Assembly: GCA_017964005.1 (NCBI GenBank)
Contig: JAGCSR010000028.1
Coordinates: 1-63,424 of the forward strand
Length of the DNA: 63,424 nucleotides
From: Clostridiales bacterium
Lineage (GTDB): Bacteria; Bacillota; Clostridia; Saccharofermentanales; Saccharofermentanaceae
Direction: 5' to 3'
A program made the translations under genes and the position numbers. Of this stretch, positions 53,489-61,205 are shown piece by piece. Each line of letters begins with the position of its first letter. Position 1 is the stretch's first letter. The notes below the pieces were generated by a model. The model was not told where the DNA came from. It searched no databases and saw only the letters and a program-made list of their open reading frames with translations.

Positions 53489-54412
53489 ATGAAGAGAATG
53501 AAGATCATTGCCGTCGCTTTGACGGCAGGCATGCTCCTTACATCAGTTACCGCGTGCACCGGCGGCAAATCCGGTGATGATGTAACTGTTGTAACAACTG
53601 AAGCTACCCAGGCGACAGCTGAATCGAAGCAGACTGAAGAAAGCGAAGTTACTTCCGAGTCACAGGAGTCGGAAACTACAAAAGAGTCCGAATCTGAAGC
53701 AACGGAGTCTTCTGCGGACACCACACCTTCTCAGTCTGAAGAACCTACGGAGGCTGATTCCGGTAAGACTTATCTGGAAGGCGACAGCCAGACATATGCC
53801 AACACATTCATTACGAATTTTGTAGAGCAGGATTTCTTTTGCGGTGCAGATGCCGGAAAGTTCAATGCCGAGACCGCTCCTGTAATGGAGGTCCTTCCTT
53901 TTGTTTACTACCATGTCAAGATCAATGACTACAAGGCATTCGGCAACGACCAGAAAGGCGAGTGCTCTTATGTCACACTATCTGTTGATAAGTGCCGCGA
54001 TGTCATAGGCAAGTACATGATGTATAATCTGTCAGAGGATGACTGCAAGGAACTGCCTGAACCTTATGCGGAAATCGGTGACGGACATAACTGGTACTGG
54101 GGACCTTTCTACGCTGATGGCAAGATCTGGTTTGAGTCAGGTGACGGTGAAGCTTACAACGATATCGGTGTTGTGGATTATGTTAAGTCTGAAGAAGACG
54201 GCAACATGACTTTGTTCTTCACGATCTATGAGATCGATTTTGATGTTTACAACGAACTGACTATGGATCAGGTAAAGGAATACTACAAGATCTCACCTGC
54301 CAAGGCAGCAGAAGACAAGACCCTTATCAAGAAGGGTACAGGTGAAGCGAATGTATCTGTCGGACAGTCCGGCAAATATTTCCTTAATACATATAATGTG
54401 AAGATGGGGTAA
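53489..54412 (+). CDS. Lipoprotein with a domain shared by the SLH protein at 61206
   Basis: 307 residues. Signal peptide with lipobox VTAC (Cys23 or so), a Ser/Thr/Glu-rich linker (about 30-95), then a ~205-residue domain opening EGDSQTYANTFITNFVEQ and closing SVGQSGKYFLNTYNV. The same domain occurs twice in the SLH protein at 61206. It contains GPFYADGKIW and a VGVVDY-like strand. I do not recognise it as a named family. It should be lipid-anchored. Start ATG 53489 has AAAGGGATTTTGTAAT upstream. Confidence 0.85.
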   Translation: MKRMKIIAVALTAGMLLTSVTACTGGKSGDDVTVVTTEATQATAESKQTEESEVTSESQESETTKESESEATESSADTTPSQSEEPTEADSGKTYLEGDSQTYANTFITNFVEQDFFCGADAGKFNAETAPVMEVLPFVYYHVKINDYKAFGNDQKGECSYVTLSVDKCRDVIGKYMMYNLSEDDCKELPEPYAEIGDGHNWYWGPFYADGKIWFESGDGEAYNDIGVVDYVKSEEDGNMTLFFTIYEIDFDVYNELTMDQVKEYYKISPAKAAEDKTLIKKGTGEANVSVGQSGKYFLNTYNVKMG

Positions 54413-54422
54413 GTCCCGAAGA

Positions 54423-55526
54423 TTACCTGCGGAGGACCTCGCGGTCCAGCATTCCCAGGTGATCAGCCTGCAAGATCATTTCCATGTGCTGGCTTGCGAC
54501 TTTCGCGCCGGTGCTGAAGAAATCCAATATCAAAGCCAATGTCCCCGCGATGGCCAGTCCTTCGCCGGGGATATTTAATTGCGTCATTATCACGCCGAGA
54601 CATATCAGAACTCCGCCTGATACCTGCGGGGCCGCGTAGCTTACGATGAGGCAGATGAACCCTGCGATCACAAACCAGACGGGTGATACGGGAGTGTGAT
54701 AGGTCTGAGCCAGATAATAAGTGATACATAGATAAAATTCGGCAAATACCGCTTCATAAAGCGATATCCCGAGAGGGTATGCAAGATCTGAGTAAGATGC
54801 TTTTATTCCCAGTTCCTTCTTGTTGATCTCGTTGCCTTTCGTGAAGGCTGCGATAGAAGAACATGTGGATAAGCCTACTATAAAGGAGGGAGTTATCTTC
54901 TTAATGATCTTCCAGGGAGACACGTGAAGTTTGAACGCTATTATCACAAGATAGATGAGAAGAAGGAGGACCTCACTTGCGACCGCGACGGCGATCGGCT
55001 TCCAAAGCTTTACGAACAGCATGATGCCGTTCTTCCAAAGAACCGACAGCAGAGATGTAAAAACGAATATCGGAAGCATACTGCAAACGATCTCTGTTGC
55101 GCTCAGGAATACCTTATAAAGATCATCGGCCAGGGAATTGAGGCCGCCGACCCGGTCTCCCAGACCCAGAAGGATCGCCCCGAAGAACACTGCCATGATG
55201 ATCATCTGAATTATGTTGTTCTCGGAAAAGGCGGTGATCACATTGCCGGGGACCAGGTCGTACATCATATCACCGATAGTATTGAGAGTCGATATCTTGA
55301 GAGGGCCGCTGTCCCAGACAAAAGAGAATGCCGGTATCATCGCAACAGTCATAAATGCCGCAACGATGGCCGATATGGCAACATACCTTACAATGATGTA
55401 TCTTCCGATCTTCGAGAAATCCGCCCCGTCCCGGCCTTTGATAAAACCGTTTATGATCGACAGAAACATCAGTACCGGAGCAAGTGCGGTCAGGAGCTTC
55501 ATGAAGACCGAAGACACGGGATCCAA
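54423..55526 (-). CDS. Dicarboxylate/amino-acid:cation symporter-like part of a split gene
   Basis: 367 residues from TTG 55526 as read. Multi-pass membrane protein of the DAACS (GltP/DctA) family in outline: KIGRYIIVRYVAISAIVAA, a serine-containing GLSTCSSIAAF re-entrant loop, and a late GEGLAIAGTLALILDFFSTGAKV segment. It would carry a dicarboxylate or amino acid with Na+ or H+. In the same frame upstream, without interruption except for one TGA at 55584-55586, lies an RsbW-like domain; the residues between (GAAGTVIPEDIRN) continue the first membrane helix. No good ribosome site precedes the TTG, so this is most likely the C-terminal part of one disrupted gene. Confidence 0.75.
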   Translation of the reverse strand: MDPVSSVFMKLLTALAPVLMFLSIINGFIKGRDGADFSKIGRYIIVRYVAISAIVAAFMTVAMIPAFSFVWDSGPLKISTLNTIGDMMYDLVPGNVITAFSENNIIQMIIMAVFFGAILLGLGDRVGGLNSLADDLYKVFLSATEIVCSMLPIFVFTSLLSVLWKNGIMLFVKLWKPIAVAVASEVLLLLIYLVIIAFKLHVSPWKIIKKITPSFIVGLSTCSSIAAFTKGNEINKKELGIKASYSDLAYPLGISLYEAVFAEFYLCITYYLAQTYHTPVSPVWFVIAGFICLIVSYAAPQVSGGVLICLGVIMTQLNIPGEGLAIAGTLALILDFFSTGAKVASQHMEMILQADHLGMLDREVLRR

Positions 55527-55583
55527 TACATATCCGATGATGCCGTTCCTGATATCTTCGGGGATAACAGTTCCCGCAGCACC

Positions 55584-56006
55584 TCATAAAGCGGCCAATA
55601 CGATCGCCCCGACCAGGACGATCTCGGAAGCGGGCTTGGAATTCGGGAGCTTGAAAGTCAGGCGGTTGGATCCGAACTTATAACTCCATGTTATAGTGAC
55701 CCCAAGGTGTCCCAACACAAGATCTGTCAGCTCGTCGCGCCTGCGGGCAGATGTCGGGTCGAACCTGTCACCTTCATATTCCATCAGGATAACGGGTTTG
55801 CCGAGCCGCTTTGTCATGGTAACTGACAGGGACACAGGTCCTTCAAGACCTTCCATTACGGAGATCAGCGCTTCTTCGATCGCAAACCCCGTTCGAAGAT
55901 AAACCTCGCTGCCGATGCCGGAACCTGCAAGGTATTCTCTTACTTCCCGTGAGATCTCGTCGATCGATCCGGGTGTTATCTCGTATGTCTTCTCGATCTT
56001 TCGCAA
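55584..56006 (-). CDS. RsbW-like ATPase-fold part of a split transporter gene
   Basis: 140 residues to the TGA. An RsbW-like fold is apparent (EEALISVMEG near 47-56, TWSYKFGSNRLTFKLP later), but the N-box Asn is Ser and no G-box is seen, so ATP binding is doubtful. The last residues ASEIVLVGAIVLAAL are hydrophobic and look like the first half of a transmembrane helix whose second half lies beyond the stop codon. I recall clostridial proteins in which this kind of degenerate domain precedes a dicarboxylate symporter in a single chain of ~530 residues; here the total would be 527. Confidence 0.75.
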   Translation of the reverse strand: MRKIEKTYEITPGSIDEISREVREYLAGSGIGSEVYLRTGFAIEEALISVMEGLEGPVSLSVTMTKRLGKPVILMEYEGDRFDPTSARRRDELTDLVLGHLGVTITWSYKFGSNRLTFKLPNSKPASEIVLVGAIVLAAL

Positions 56007-56145
56007 CTGAATATCAAGTCTCCTCTTATACTGATTTGAATTCTATCAGTATGTTGCCTTGTCTTGCAAGAGTACAAGGCCGTACGTTCTGCTGTCTGAT
56101 ATAATATATCCTATGAATGAATCCAAAGCCTGCAAGGAGGGTCCC

Positions 56146-56505
56146 ATGAAGAAGTGGTATGACGAAGAGTATGAATTTACCGTAGAGGTCACCGGGTTTC
56201 TTCGGGGTGATCATACGGAGAACTATTGCAGGAACGGCGAAGAGATCGGAGATAAGTATACCTGTACCTACGGGTGTCCCGTTAATTCCGAAGGATACGG
56301 GATCTGTTCCAAAACACAGCAGATGCTGTATCCTCTGATGGAGGCCGTAAGGAGCGGCGGGGATCTTACCAATCTCGGAGGAGACGGCAAGTATACCAAG
56401 ACTATAGTCTGTCCTGACGGCTGTGTCATCTTTAAGCTTACGGCCAAGCCCCTTGGCAATGAGAATTTCCATAGAGGAGCTTTCTGGAAGGATCCGGAGG
56501 AGTAG
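56146..56505 (+). CDS. TIGR04076-like small protein
   Basis: 119 residues, starting MKKWYDEEYEFTVEVTGFLRG, with several cysteines (YTCTYGCP, GICSK, CPDGC) and the pattern SGGDLTNLGGDGKYTK. This matches small proteins annotated as TIGR04076 that occur in anaerobes; function unknown. AAGGAGGGTCCC precedes ATG 56146, preferred over earlier in-frame starts. It is 6 bp before the alpha/beta hydrolase gene. Confidence 0.8.
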   Translation: MKKWYDEEYEFTVEVTGFLRGDHTENYCRNGEEIGDKYTCTYGCPVNSEGYGICSKTQQMLYPLMEAVRSGGDLTNLGGDGKYTKTIVCPDGCVIFKLTAKPLGNENFHRGAFWKDPEE

Positions 56506-56511
56506 GACAGC

Positions 56512-57312
56512 ATGTCTAACAGGAACGGAAAGGTGAATGTCGGCGATACCGACATGTATTACGTATCTTTCGGGAGCGGCCCGAAGACTTTGGTGGTGCT
56601 TCCCGGACTTTCAGACGGACTTGCTACCGTTAAGGGGAAGGCGCTCATACTGTCATCGCCTTATAAGAAGTATCTGACGGAATATACGGTCTATATGTTT
56701 TCGCGGAAGAATAAGATGCCGGAAGGGTATTCAATCCGGGATATGGCAGCCGATCAGGTCATTGCCATGAAGGCTCTCGGGATCGGCAGGGCTGATGTTA
56801 TGGGCGTGTCCCAGGGCGGCATGATCGCCCAGTATATCGCTATCGATCATCCTGAAGTTGTGGCAAGGCTCATCCTGACGGTTACGGCGCCTTACGCAAA
56901 CGATACTGCTAAGTCTTGCGTTGTTTCCTGGATAGAGATGGCAAAGCGGGGAGACCATAAGTCGTTCATGACAGATACTGCAATGAAGACATATTCTGAT
57001 GAGTATCTTGCCAAAAACCTTAAGATGATGCCTCTGGTAGCAAAGTTTACGAAACCCAAAGATTACGGGCGGTTCTTTATCAATGCGAACGCGATCCTGG
57101 GATTTGATGCAAGGGATCTGCTTCCTGGCATTAAGTGTCCGACACTGATAATCGCAGGAGACTGCGATAAGACCGTTGGTCTTGATGCCCATAAAGAACT
57201 TTCGGGACTGATACCCGGAAGTGAGTTGCTCTTGTATCCCGGGCTTGGTCACGGACTATATGAAGAAGCGGATGATTTCTACGATAAAGTATTTGATTAT
57301 CTGAGAAAGTGA
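56512..57312 (+). CDS. Alpha/beta hydrolase
   Basis: 266 residues. Nucleophile elbow GVSQGG (Ser about 101), acid near AGDCDKTV, and catalytic His in GLGHGLYEE. It is a cytoplasmic esterase, lipase or C-C hydrolase type enzyme; substrate unknown. GAGGAGTAGGACAGC precedes the ATG. It converges on the flavodoxin gene with a 5-bp gap. Confidence 0.9.
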   Translation: MSNRNGKVNVGDTDMYYVSFGSGPKTLVVLPGLSDGLATVKGKALILSSPYKKYLTEYTVYMFSRKNKMPEGYSIRDMAADQVIAMKALGIGRADVMGVSQGGMIAQYIAIDHPEVVARLILTVTAPYANDTAKSCVVSWIEMAKRGDHKSFMTDTAMKTYSDEYLAKNLKMMPLVAKFTKPKDYGRFFINANAILGFDARDLLPGIKCPTLIIAGDCDKTVGLDAHKELSGLIPGSELLLYPGLGHGLYEEADDFYDKVFDYLRK

Positions 57313-57317
57313 TCTTA

Positions 57318-57794
57318 TTAATATGAAATCTTCTTTATGAAATCTTCGAGCAAGCCCTTATTGTCCTGAGGCTTGCCGTTGTTTTCATCGGAAAGGGATA
57401 CGGAGTTTTTGATGTTGGGACAGAACTTTGAAAGCTTCTTTAAGCACTTGGTGTTATCGCCGCTGCCGCTTAAGGTGAAGACTGCACTTACTTTGTCTCC
57501 TATATCTTTTTTGGTGAAGAGGGTCCTGAGAGCCGGGGCGAAGGTGCTTGCCCAGACGGGTGTTCCCAGGATTATGTCATCGTAAGCCGTTATGTTGTCG
57601 GGGATCCCGGTTATCTCGGGCTTCTTGCCGAAAGTCGCCAGCATCCCGCCGTACATGATCTGTTTCTTGAATCCTTCCGGCATTGGCTTAACCATATCGA
57701 TCCTAATAAGGTCCGCACCGCACCGTTCAGCTACCAGCTCTGCCGTCTTCATCGTATTGCCTGTCAGGGAATAATAGATAACTGCTCTCTTCAT
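57318..57794 (-). CDS. Flavodoxin family protein
   Basis: 158 residues. The FMN phosphate loop is YSLTGNTMKTAE near residues 8-19 and GTPVWASTFAPA follows as the FMN-binding loop. It carries electrons or acts as a small FMN reductase in the cytoplasm. Confidence 0.9.
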   Translation of the reverse strand: MKRAVIYYSLTGNTMKTAELVAERCGADLIRIDMVKPMPEGFKKQIMYGGMLATFGKKPEITGIPDNITAYDDIILGTPVWASTFAPALRTLFTKKDIGDKVSAVFTLSGSGDNTKCLKKLSKFCPNIKNSVSLSDENNGKPQDNKGLLEDFIKKISY

Positions 57795-57912
57795 ATCGGG
57801 ACCTCCAAAGGGATGCTTTTCGTATATTATAATCTTGGTGGGAGAGGTTGTTCAAGAAGGTAAGTACATATCAGTGTTGTTCCGTTATATAATGAGATGA
57901 GTGAGGTGTCCT

Positions 57913-58965
57913 ATGCCGTTAACAGTTGTTCGTAATGATATAACCAAAGTCGAAGCGGATGCAGTCGTTAATACCGCCAACCCCAAGCCCGTGGTGGGCG
58001 GCGGGACCGACAACGCCATATATGAAGCGGCAGGCCGCGATTCACTCCTCAAAGCGCGCAAGTCCATAGGAGATATTTATCCCGGTGAAGCAGTCTATAC
58101 CTCAGCATTCCACCTTCCTGCCAAGTACATTATCCATACTGTGGGACCCGAGTGGGTCGGAGGACATCACGGTGAGGCAGCGATCCTTCGTTCCTGTTAT
58201 GAGAATTCACTTAGGATTGCAAAGGAACTGGGATGCAAGTCCATAGCTTTCCCGCTGCTTGCGACCGGTGTCAACGGATTCCCGAGGGATAAAGCGATAG
58301 ATATCGCGACCCGCACGATCTATTCTTTCCTCGAAAACAATGACATGGAGATAATCCTTGTTATCTTCGACAAGGAATCCTTCAAGATCTCCGGGCAGCG
58401 CTTCGCAGACATCACTGCGTACATAGCCCAGAATTATGTGGCGGACCGCCTTGACGAAGAGTATGAGATCGATATGGGATCGCCGTACCGCAACCGCCGT
58501 CTCCAGGGACTCAGCATGAACGAGATCGCTCATGTGAACCGGCAAAAAGACATGGGGGATATTCATGTTTATTCCGTGAAGATGCCGGAGACTTTGGAAG
58601 AGTATCTTAAAGCCGGGGATATGACCTTTGTGGAGAAGCTCAAGGAATATATTGACGCATCAGGAAAGTCTGCTTCCGAGATCTATGACAAAGAACATAT
58701 GATGACCAAGCAGGCGTACTATAAGATCCTCAAGGATAAGGATTATCATCCCGAGAAATATACGGCGATCATGTTCTGTCTGTCACTGGAACTCTCATTG
58801 GAAGATTCTCTGGACCTTCTGGCCCGCGCGGGCTGGATGCTCAGCAAGAGCCGGGGCGCGGATCTTATCGTCAGATGGCATCTTGCCAACGGTATATATA
58901 GTTACCGGCAGTTGAATGATTGTCTGGAGTCGATGGGATACCCGAGACTGGAGAAGATAAAATAA
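57913..58965 (+). CDS. Macrodomain protein with helical C-terminal domain
   Basis: 350 residues. Residues 1-180 are a macrodomain: VEADAVVNTANPKPVVGGGTDNAIYEAAG (in pieces), GEAVYTSAFHLPAKYIIHTVGP, and FPLLATGVNGFP, typical of ADP-ribose-binding and ADP-ribosyl-hydrolase macrodomains. The C-terminal ~150 residues are helical, with a segment ASEIYDKEHMMTKQAYYKIL that resembles a helix-turn-helix. It sits next to an ADP-ribosylglycohydrolase gene, so both likely reverse ADP-ribosylation. Start ATG 57913 has GAGGTG upstream. Confidence 0.92.
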   Translation: MPLTVVRNDITKVEADAVVNTANPKPVVGGGTDNAIYEAAGRDSLLKARKSIGDIYPGEAVYTSAFHLPAKYIIHTVGPEWVGGHHGEAAILRSCYENSLRIAKELGCKSIAFPLLATGVNGFPRDKAIDIATRTIYSFLENNDMEIILVIFDKESFKISGQRFADITAYIAQNYVADRLDEEYEIDMGSPYRNRRLQGLSMNEIAHVNRQKDMGDIHVYSVKMPETLEEYLKAGDMTFVEKLKEYIDASGKSASEIYDKEHMMTKQAYYKILKDKDYHPEKYTAIMFCLSLELSLEDSLDLLARAGWMLSKSRGADLIVRWHLANGIYSYRQLNDCLESMGYPRLEKIK

Positions 58966-59066
58966 GCAGGTTTTCTTCTTCCGTACATGAGTCAACGGAC
59001 CGTTGACCTATTACCGGAAGATCCCGATTACAATATGGTCAAGAACAGACCAAGGAGGTAATCGAT

Positions 59067-59861
59067 ATGTTAGGAGCAATAATTGGAGACATCGTAGGAA
59101 GCAGGTTCGAGTTTGACCAGGGCAGCAAGAGCCGCGAATTTGAACTCTTCACAAAAGAAAATGACTTTACCGACGACTCGGTGATGACCGCTGCGGTGGC
59201 AGAAGGGTTGATGAACGCGGGTCTTGATACTTCTGAGGAGAATATCAAGAAGCACATTATCGCATCCATGAAGAAATGGGGACAGAAGTATCCTTACGCA
59301 GGGTACGGCGCACGTTTTGTCTCATGGGTATTAACGGATGACCCCAAGCCTTACGGAAGCTACGGGAACGGGTCCGGCATGAGAGTATCGTCAGTCGGGT
59401 GGTTCTATGCTTCTGTCGAACGCACCCGCGAGGTTGCAAGGTGGACAGCCGAGGTTACGCATAACCATCCTGAAGGGATAAAGGGCGCAGAGTCCGTGGC
59501 GGCCGCAATCTGGCTTGCGAGGCACGGAAGCTCCAAAGAGGAGATAAAGGAATATATCTCGAGAGAATTCGGATATGACCTGTCCCGTACCTTGGACGAC
59601 ATACGCCCGGTATACTGTCATGTGGAAGACTGTATGCACACTATGCCTGAGGCTTTCGAGTGCTTCTTCGAGGCCGAAAACTACGAGGAGACCCTGCGGA
59701 ATGTCATGTACATCGGAGGCGACACGGATACGTTATGTGCGATAGCTGGAGCTGTTGCCGAGGCAAAATGGGGCATCCCCGATGACATCGTAAAGAAGGC
59801 GGAATCCTATATAGACCCGGACCTGATGGAAGTGTACCGGAGGTTTGAGCGGATTATCTGA
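59067..59861 (+). CDS. ADP-ribosylglycohydrolase (DraG-like)
   Basis: 264 residues. Begins MLGAIIGDIVGSRFE, has the metal-binding FTDDSVMT (about residues 34-41) and ends GGDTDTLCAIAGAVAEA, the paired acidic motifs of ARH/DraG enzymes that remove ADP-ribose from proteins using two Mg ions. AAGGAGG precedes the ATG. Confidence 0.93.
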   Translation: MLGAIIGDIVGSRFEFDQGSKSREFELFTKENDFTDDSVMTAAVAEGLMNAGLDTSEENIKKHIIASMKKWGQKYPYAGYGARFVSWVLTDDPKPYGSYGNGSGMRVSSVGWFYASVERTREVARWTAEVTHNHPEGIKGAESVAAAIWLARHGSSKEEIKEYISREFGYDLSRTLDDIRPVYCHVEDCMHTMPEAFECFFEAENYEETLRNVMYIGGDTDTLCAIAGAVAEAKWGIPDDIVKKAESYIDPDLMEVYRRFERII

Positions 59862-59898
59862 TCCTGCTTCGGATCACAATGATGAGAGGTATCAGGAT

Positions 59899-61125
59899 AT
59901 GAGTAAGTTGTTCATCTCGGAGTTTGACGATAACGGCACGTCCCGCTGGGGGTTGTTCTATCTCGACCACAATGGGGATAAGAAGGCTCACTCGGAAGAC
60001 TGGAAGGATGTTGTTTTCGATACAAAGGAAGAGGCTTTGGCGAGATTATCAGCGATCGAAGAAGAGAAGGCCAAAGAAGACATGGCTCCCCCTCTTACTC
60101 TTGAGGAGGCCGCAAAGTTCGCAACTGACCACGAATGGAAGTTCGCCTCGACTTACGCGAAGACCGCGCCTCATGAATACCTGGTTAAGAAGTGGCTTTC
60201 GGAGGAAGACAGGCTCTTGTACGAGCGTTTCGTCGCGACTATGAAGGGCAATTCCGTTACCGGTTATTTCTACGGACACAAGAATAAATACCTTATCCTG
60301 GGAGATCACTATTACTGGTTCATGGAATGTCACGATAACATGGCAGTGAATCTGATCAACAGGACGACCACGGATTACCTGGAGTTCAAAGACGGCGTGT
60401 ACTACTATAAGGGACCTGATAAAGGTGCCGGCAAAACAGAAGCAGAAGAAGGAAGTTCGGGGTACCGTGTCCTGGATAAGTACTGCTTCAAGAGGGCCGG
60501 GATGTACCGCCACTTTACGGAAGACTGCAAGTGTTCCGTCTCCATGACCGCAAGGATCGATGTTACCGAACTTGCGGAATATTCAAGGAGCCGCGGAACG
60601 AAGTTCTACCTGAATTTCCTTTACATACTCTGCAAGGTCCTGAATTCCTCGGAAGATTACAGGATGGGTTATCTTTGGCAGAGTGATGAACTCATTGTTT
60701 ACGATAAGATCAATCCGACACAATACGCATGGCGGGAAGAGTACGGGACATGCACGCCTGTATATACCGAATATTACGAAGACTACGAAGCTTTTTATAA
60801 GCAGGCATCGGAGGACCTGGAATACGCGAAAAGCACCAAAGACTATCTTCTTGATTCCGGGGCACATCCCAACTGGTTCGACGCGTCCTGTATCCCCTGG
60901 GTGTCCTATGATTCATTGAATGTGGAACTTCCCGACGGGTACCTGTACTTCCTTCCCATAATAAACTGGGGCAGATACAGGCAGGAGGAAGGGCGCCTTA
61001 TGATGCCTGTTACGGTCAGGCTGAACCATGCCGTTGCGGACGGTTTTACCGTCGCGAATGTATTCAGGCTCCTGGAGCGTGAGATCCGGATATTCTGCGA
61101 TAACGACCTTCGACTTAGTGTTTGA
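59899..61125 (+). CDS. Chloramphenicol-acetyltransferase-like protein with unusual N-terminus
   Basis: 408 residues. Residues ~190-408 match type-A chloramphenicol acetyltransferases: SMTARIDVTELAEYSRSRG, an EYGTCTPVYTEYY block, CIPWVSYDSL, LPIINWGRY and the catalytic HAVADG (H377, D381). The first ~185 residues are extra: a segment about 85-160 (TAPHEYLVKKW, HYYWFM, LINR) resembles small standalone clostridial proteins of unknown function. Such a long N-terminus is not found in ordinary CATs (~215 residues). Whether it inactivates chloramphenicol or acetylates something else is open. Start ATG 59899 has GAGAGG upstream. Confidence 0.85.
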   Translation: MSKLFISEFDDNGTSRWGLFYLDHNGDKKAHSEDWKDVVFDTKEEALARLSAIEEEKAKEDMAPPLTLEEAAKFATDHEWKFASTYAKTAPHEYLVKKWLSEEDRLLYERFVATMKGNSVTGYFYGHKNKYLILGDHYYWFMECHDNMAVNLINRTTTDYLEFKDGVYYYKGPDKGAGKTEAEEGSSGYRVLDKYCFKRAGMYRHFTEDCKCSVSMTARIDVTELAEYSRSRGTKFYLNFLYILCKVLNSSEDYRMGYLWQSDELIVYDKINPTQYAWREEYGTCTPVYTEYYEDYEAFYKQASEDLEYAKSTKDYLLDSGAHPNWFDASCIPWVSYDSLNVELPDGYLYFLPIINWGRYRQEEGRLMMPVTVRLNHAVADGFTVANVFRLLEREIRIFCDNDLRLSV

Positions 61126-61205
61126 ATAAATAATCCCCCGAACATATAATAAGAGAAGCGTCATGCGGTCCCGTGTGACGGCGATACTTTGAGGAGGTCA
61201 ATAAT

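Noticed and set aside
55584..55586. TGA as a selenocysteine codon in the transporter fusion
   Set aside because: It falls in the middle of a membrane helix with no Cys-containing motif, and I see no convincing stem-loop just downstream.
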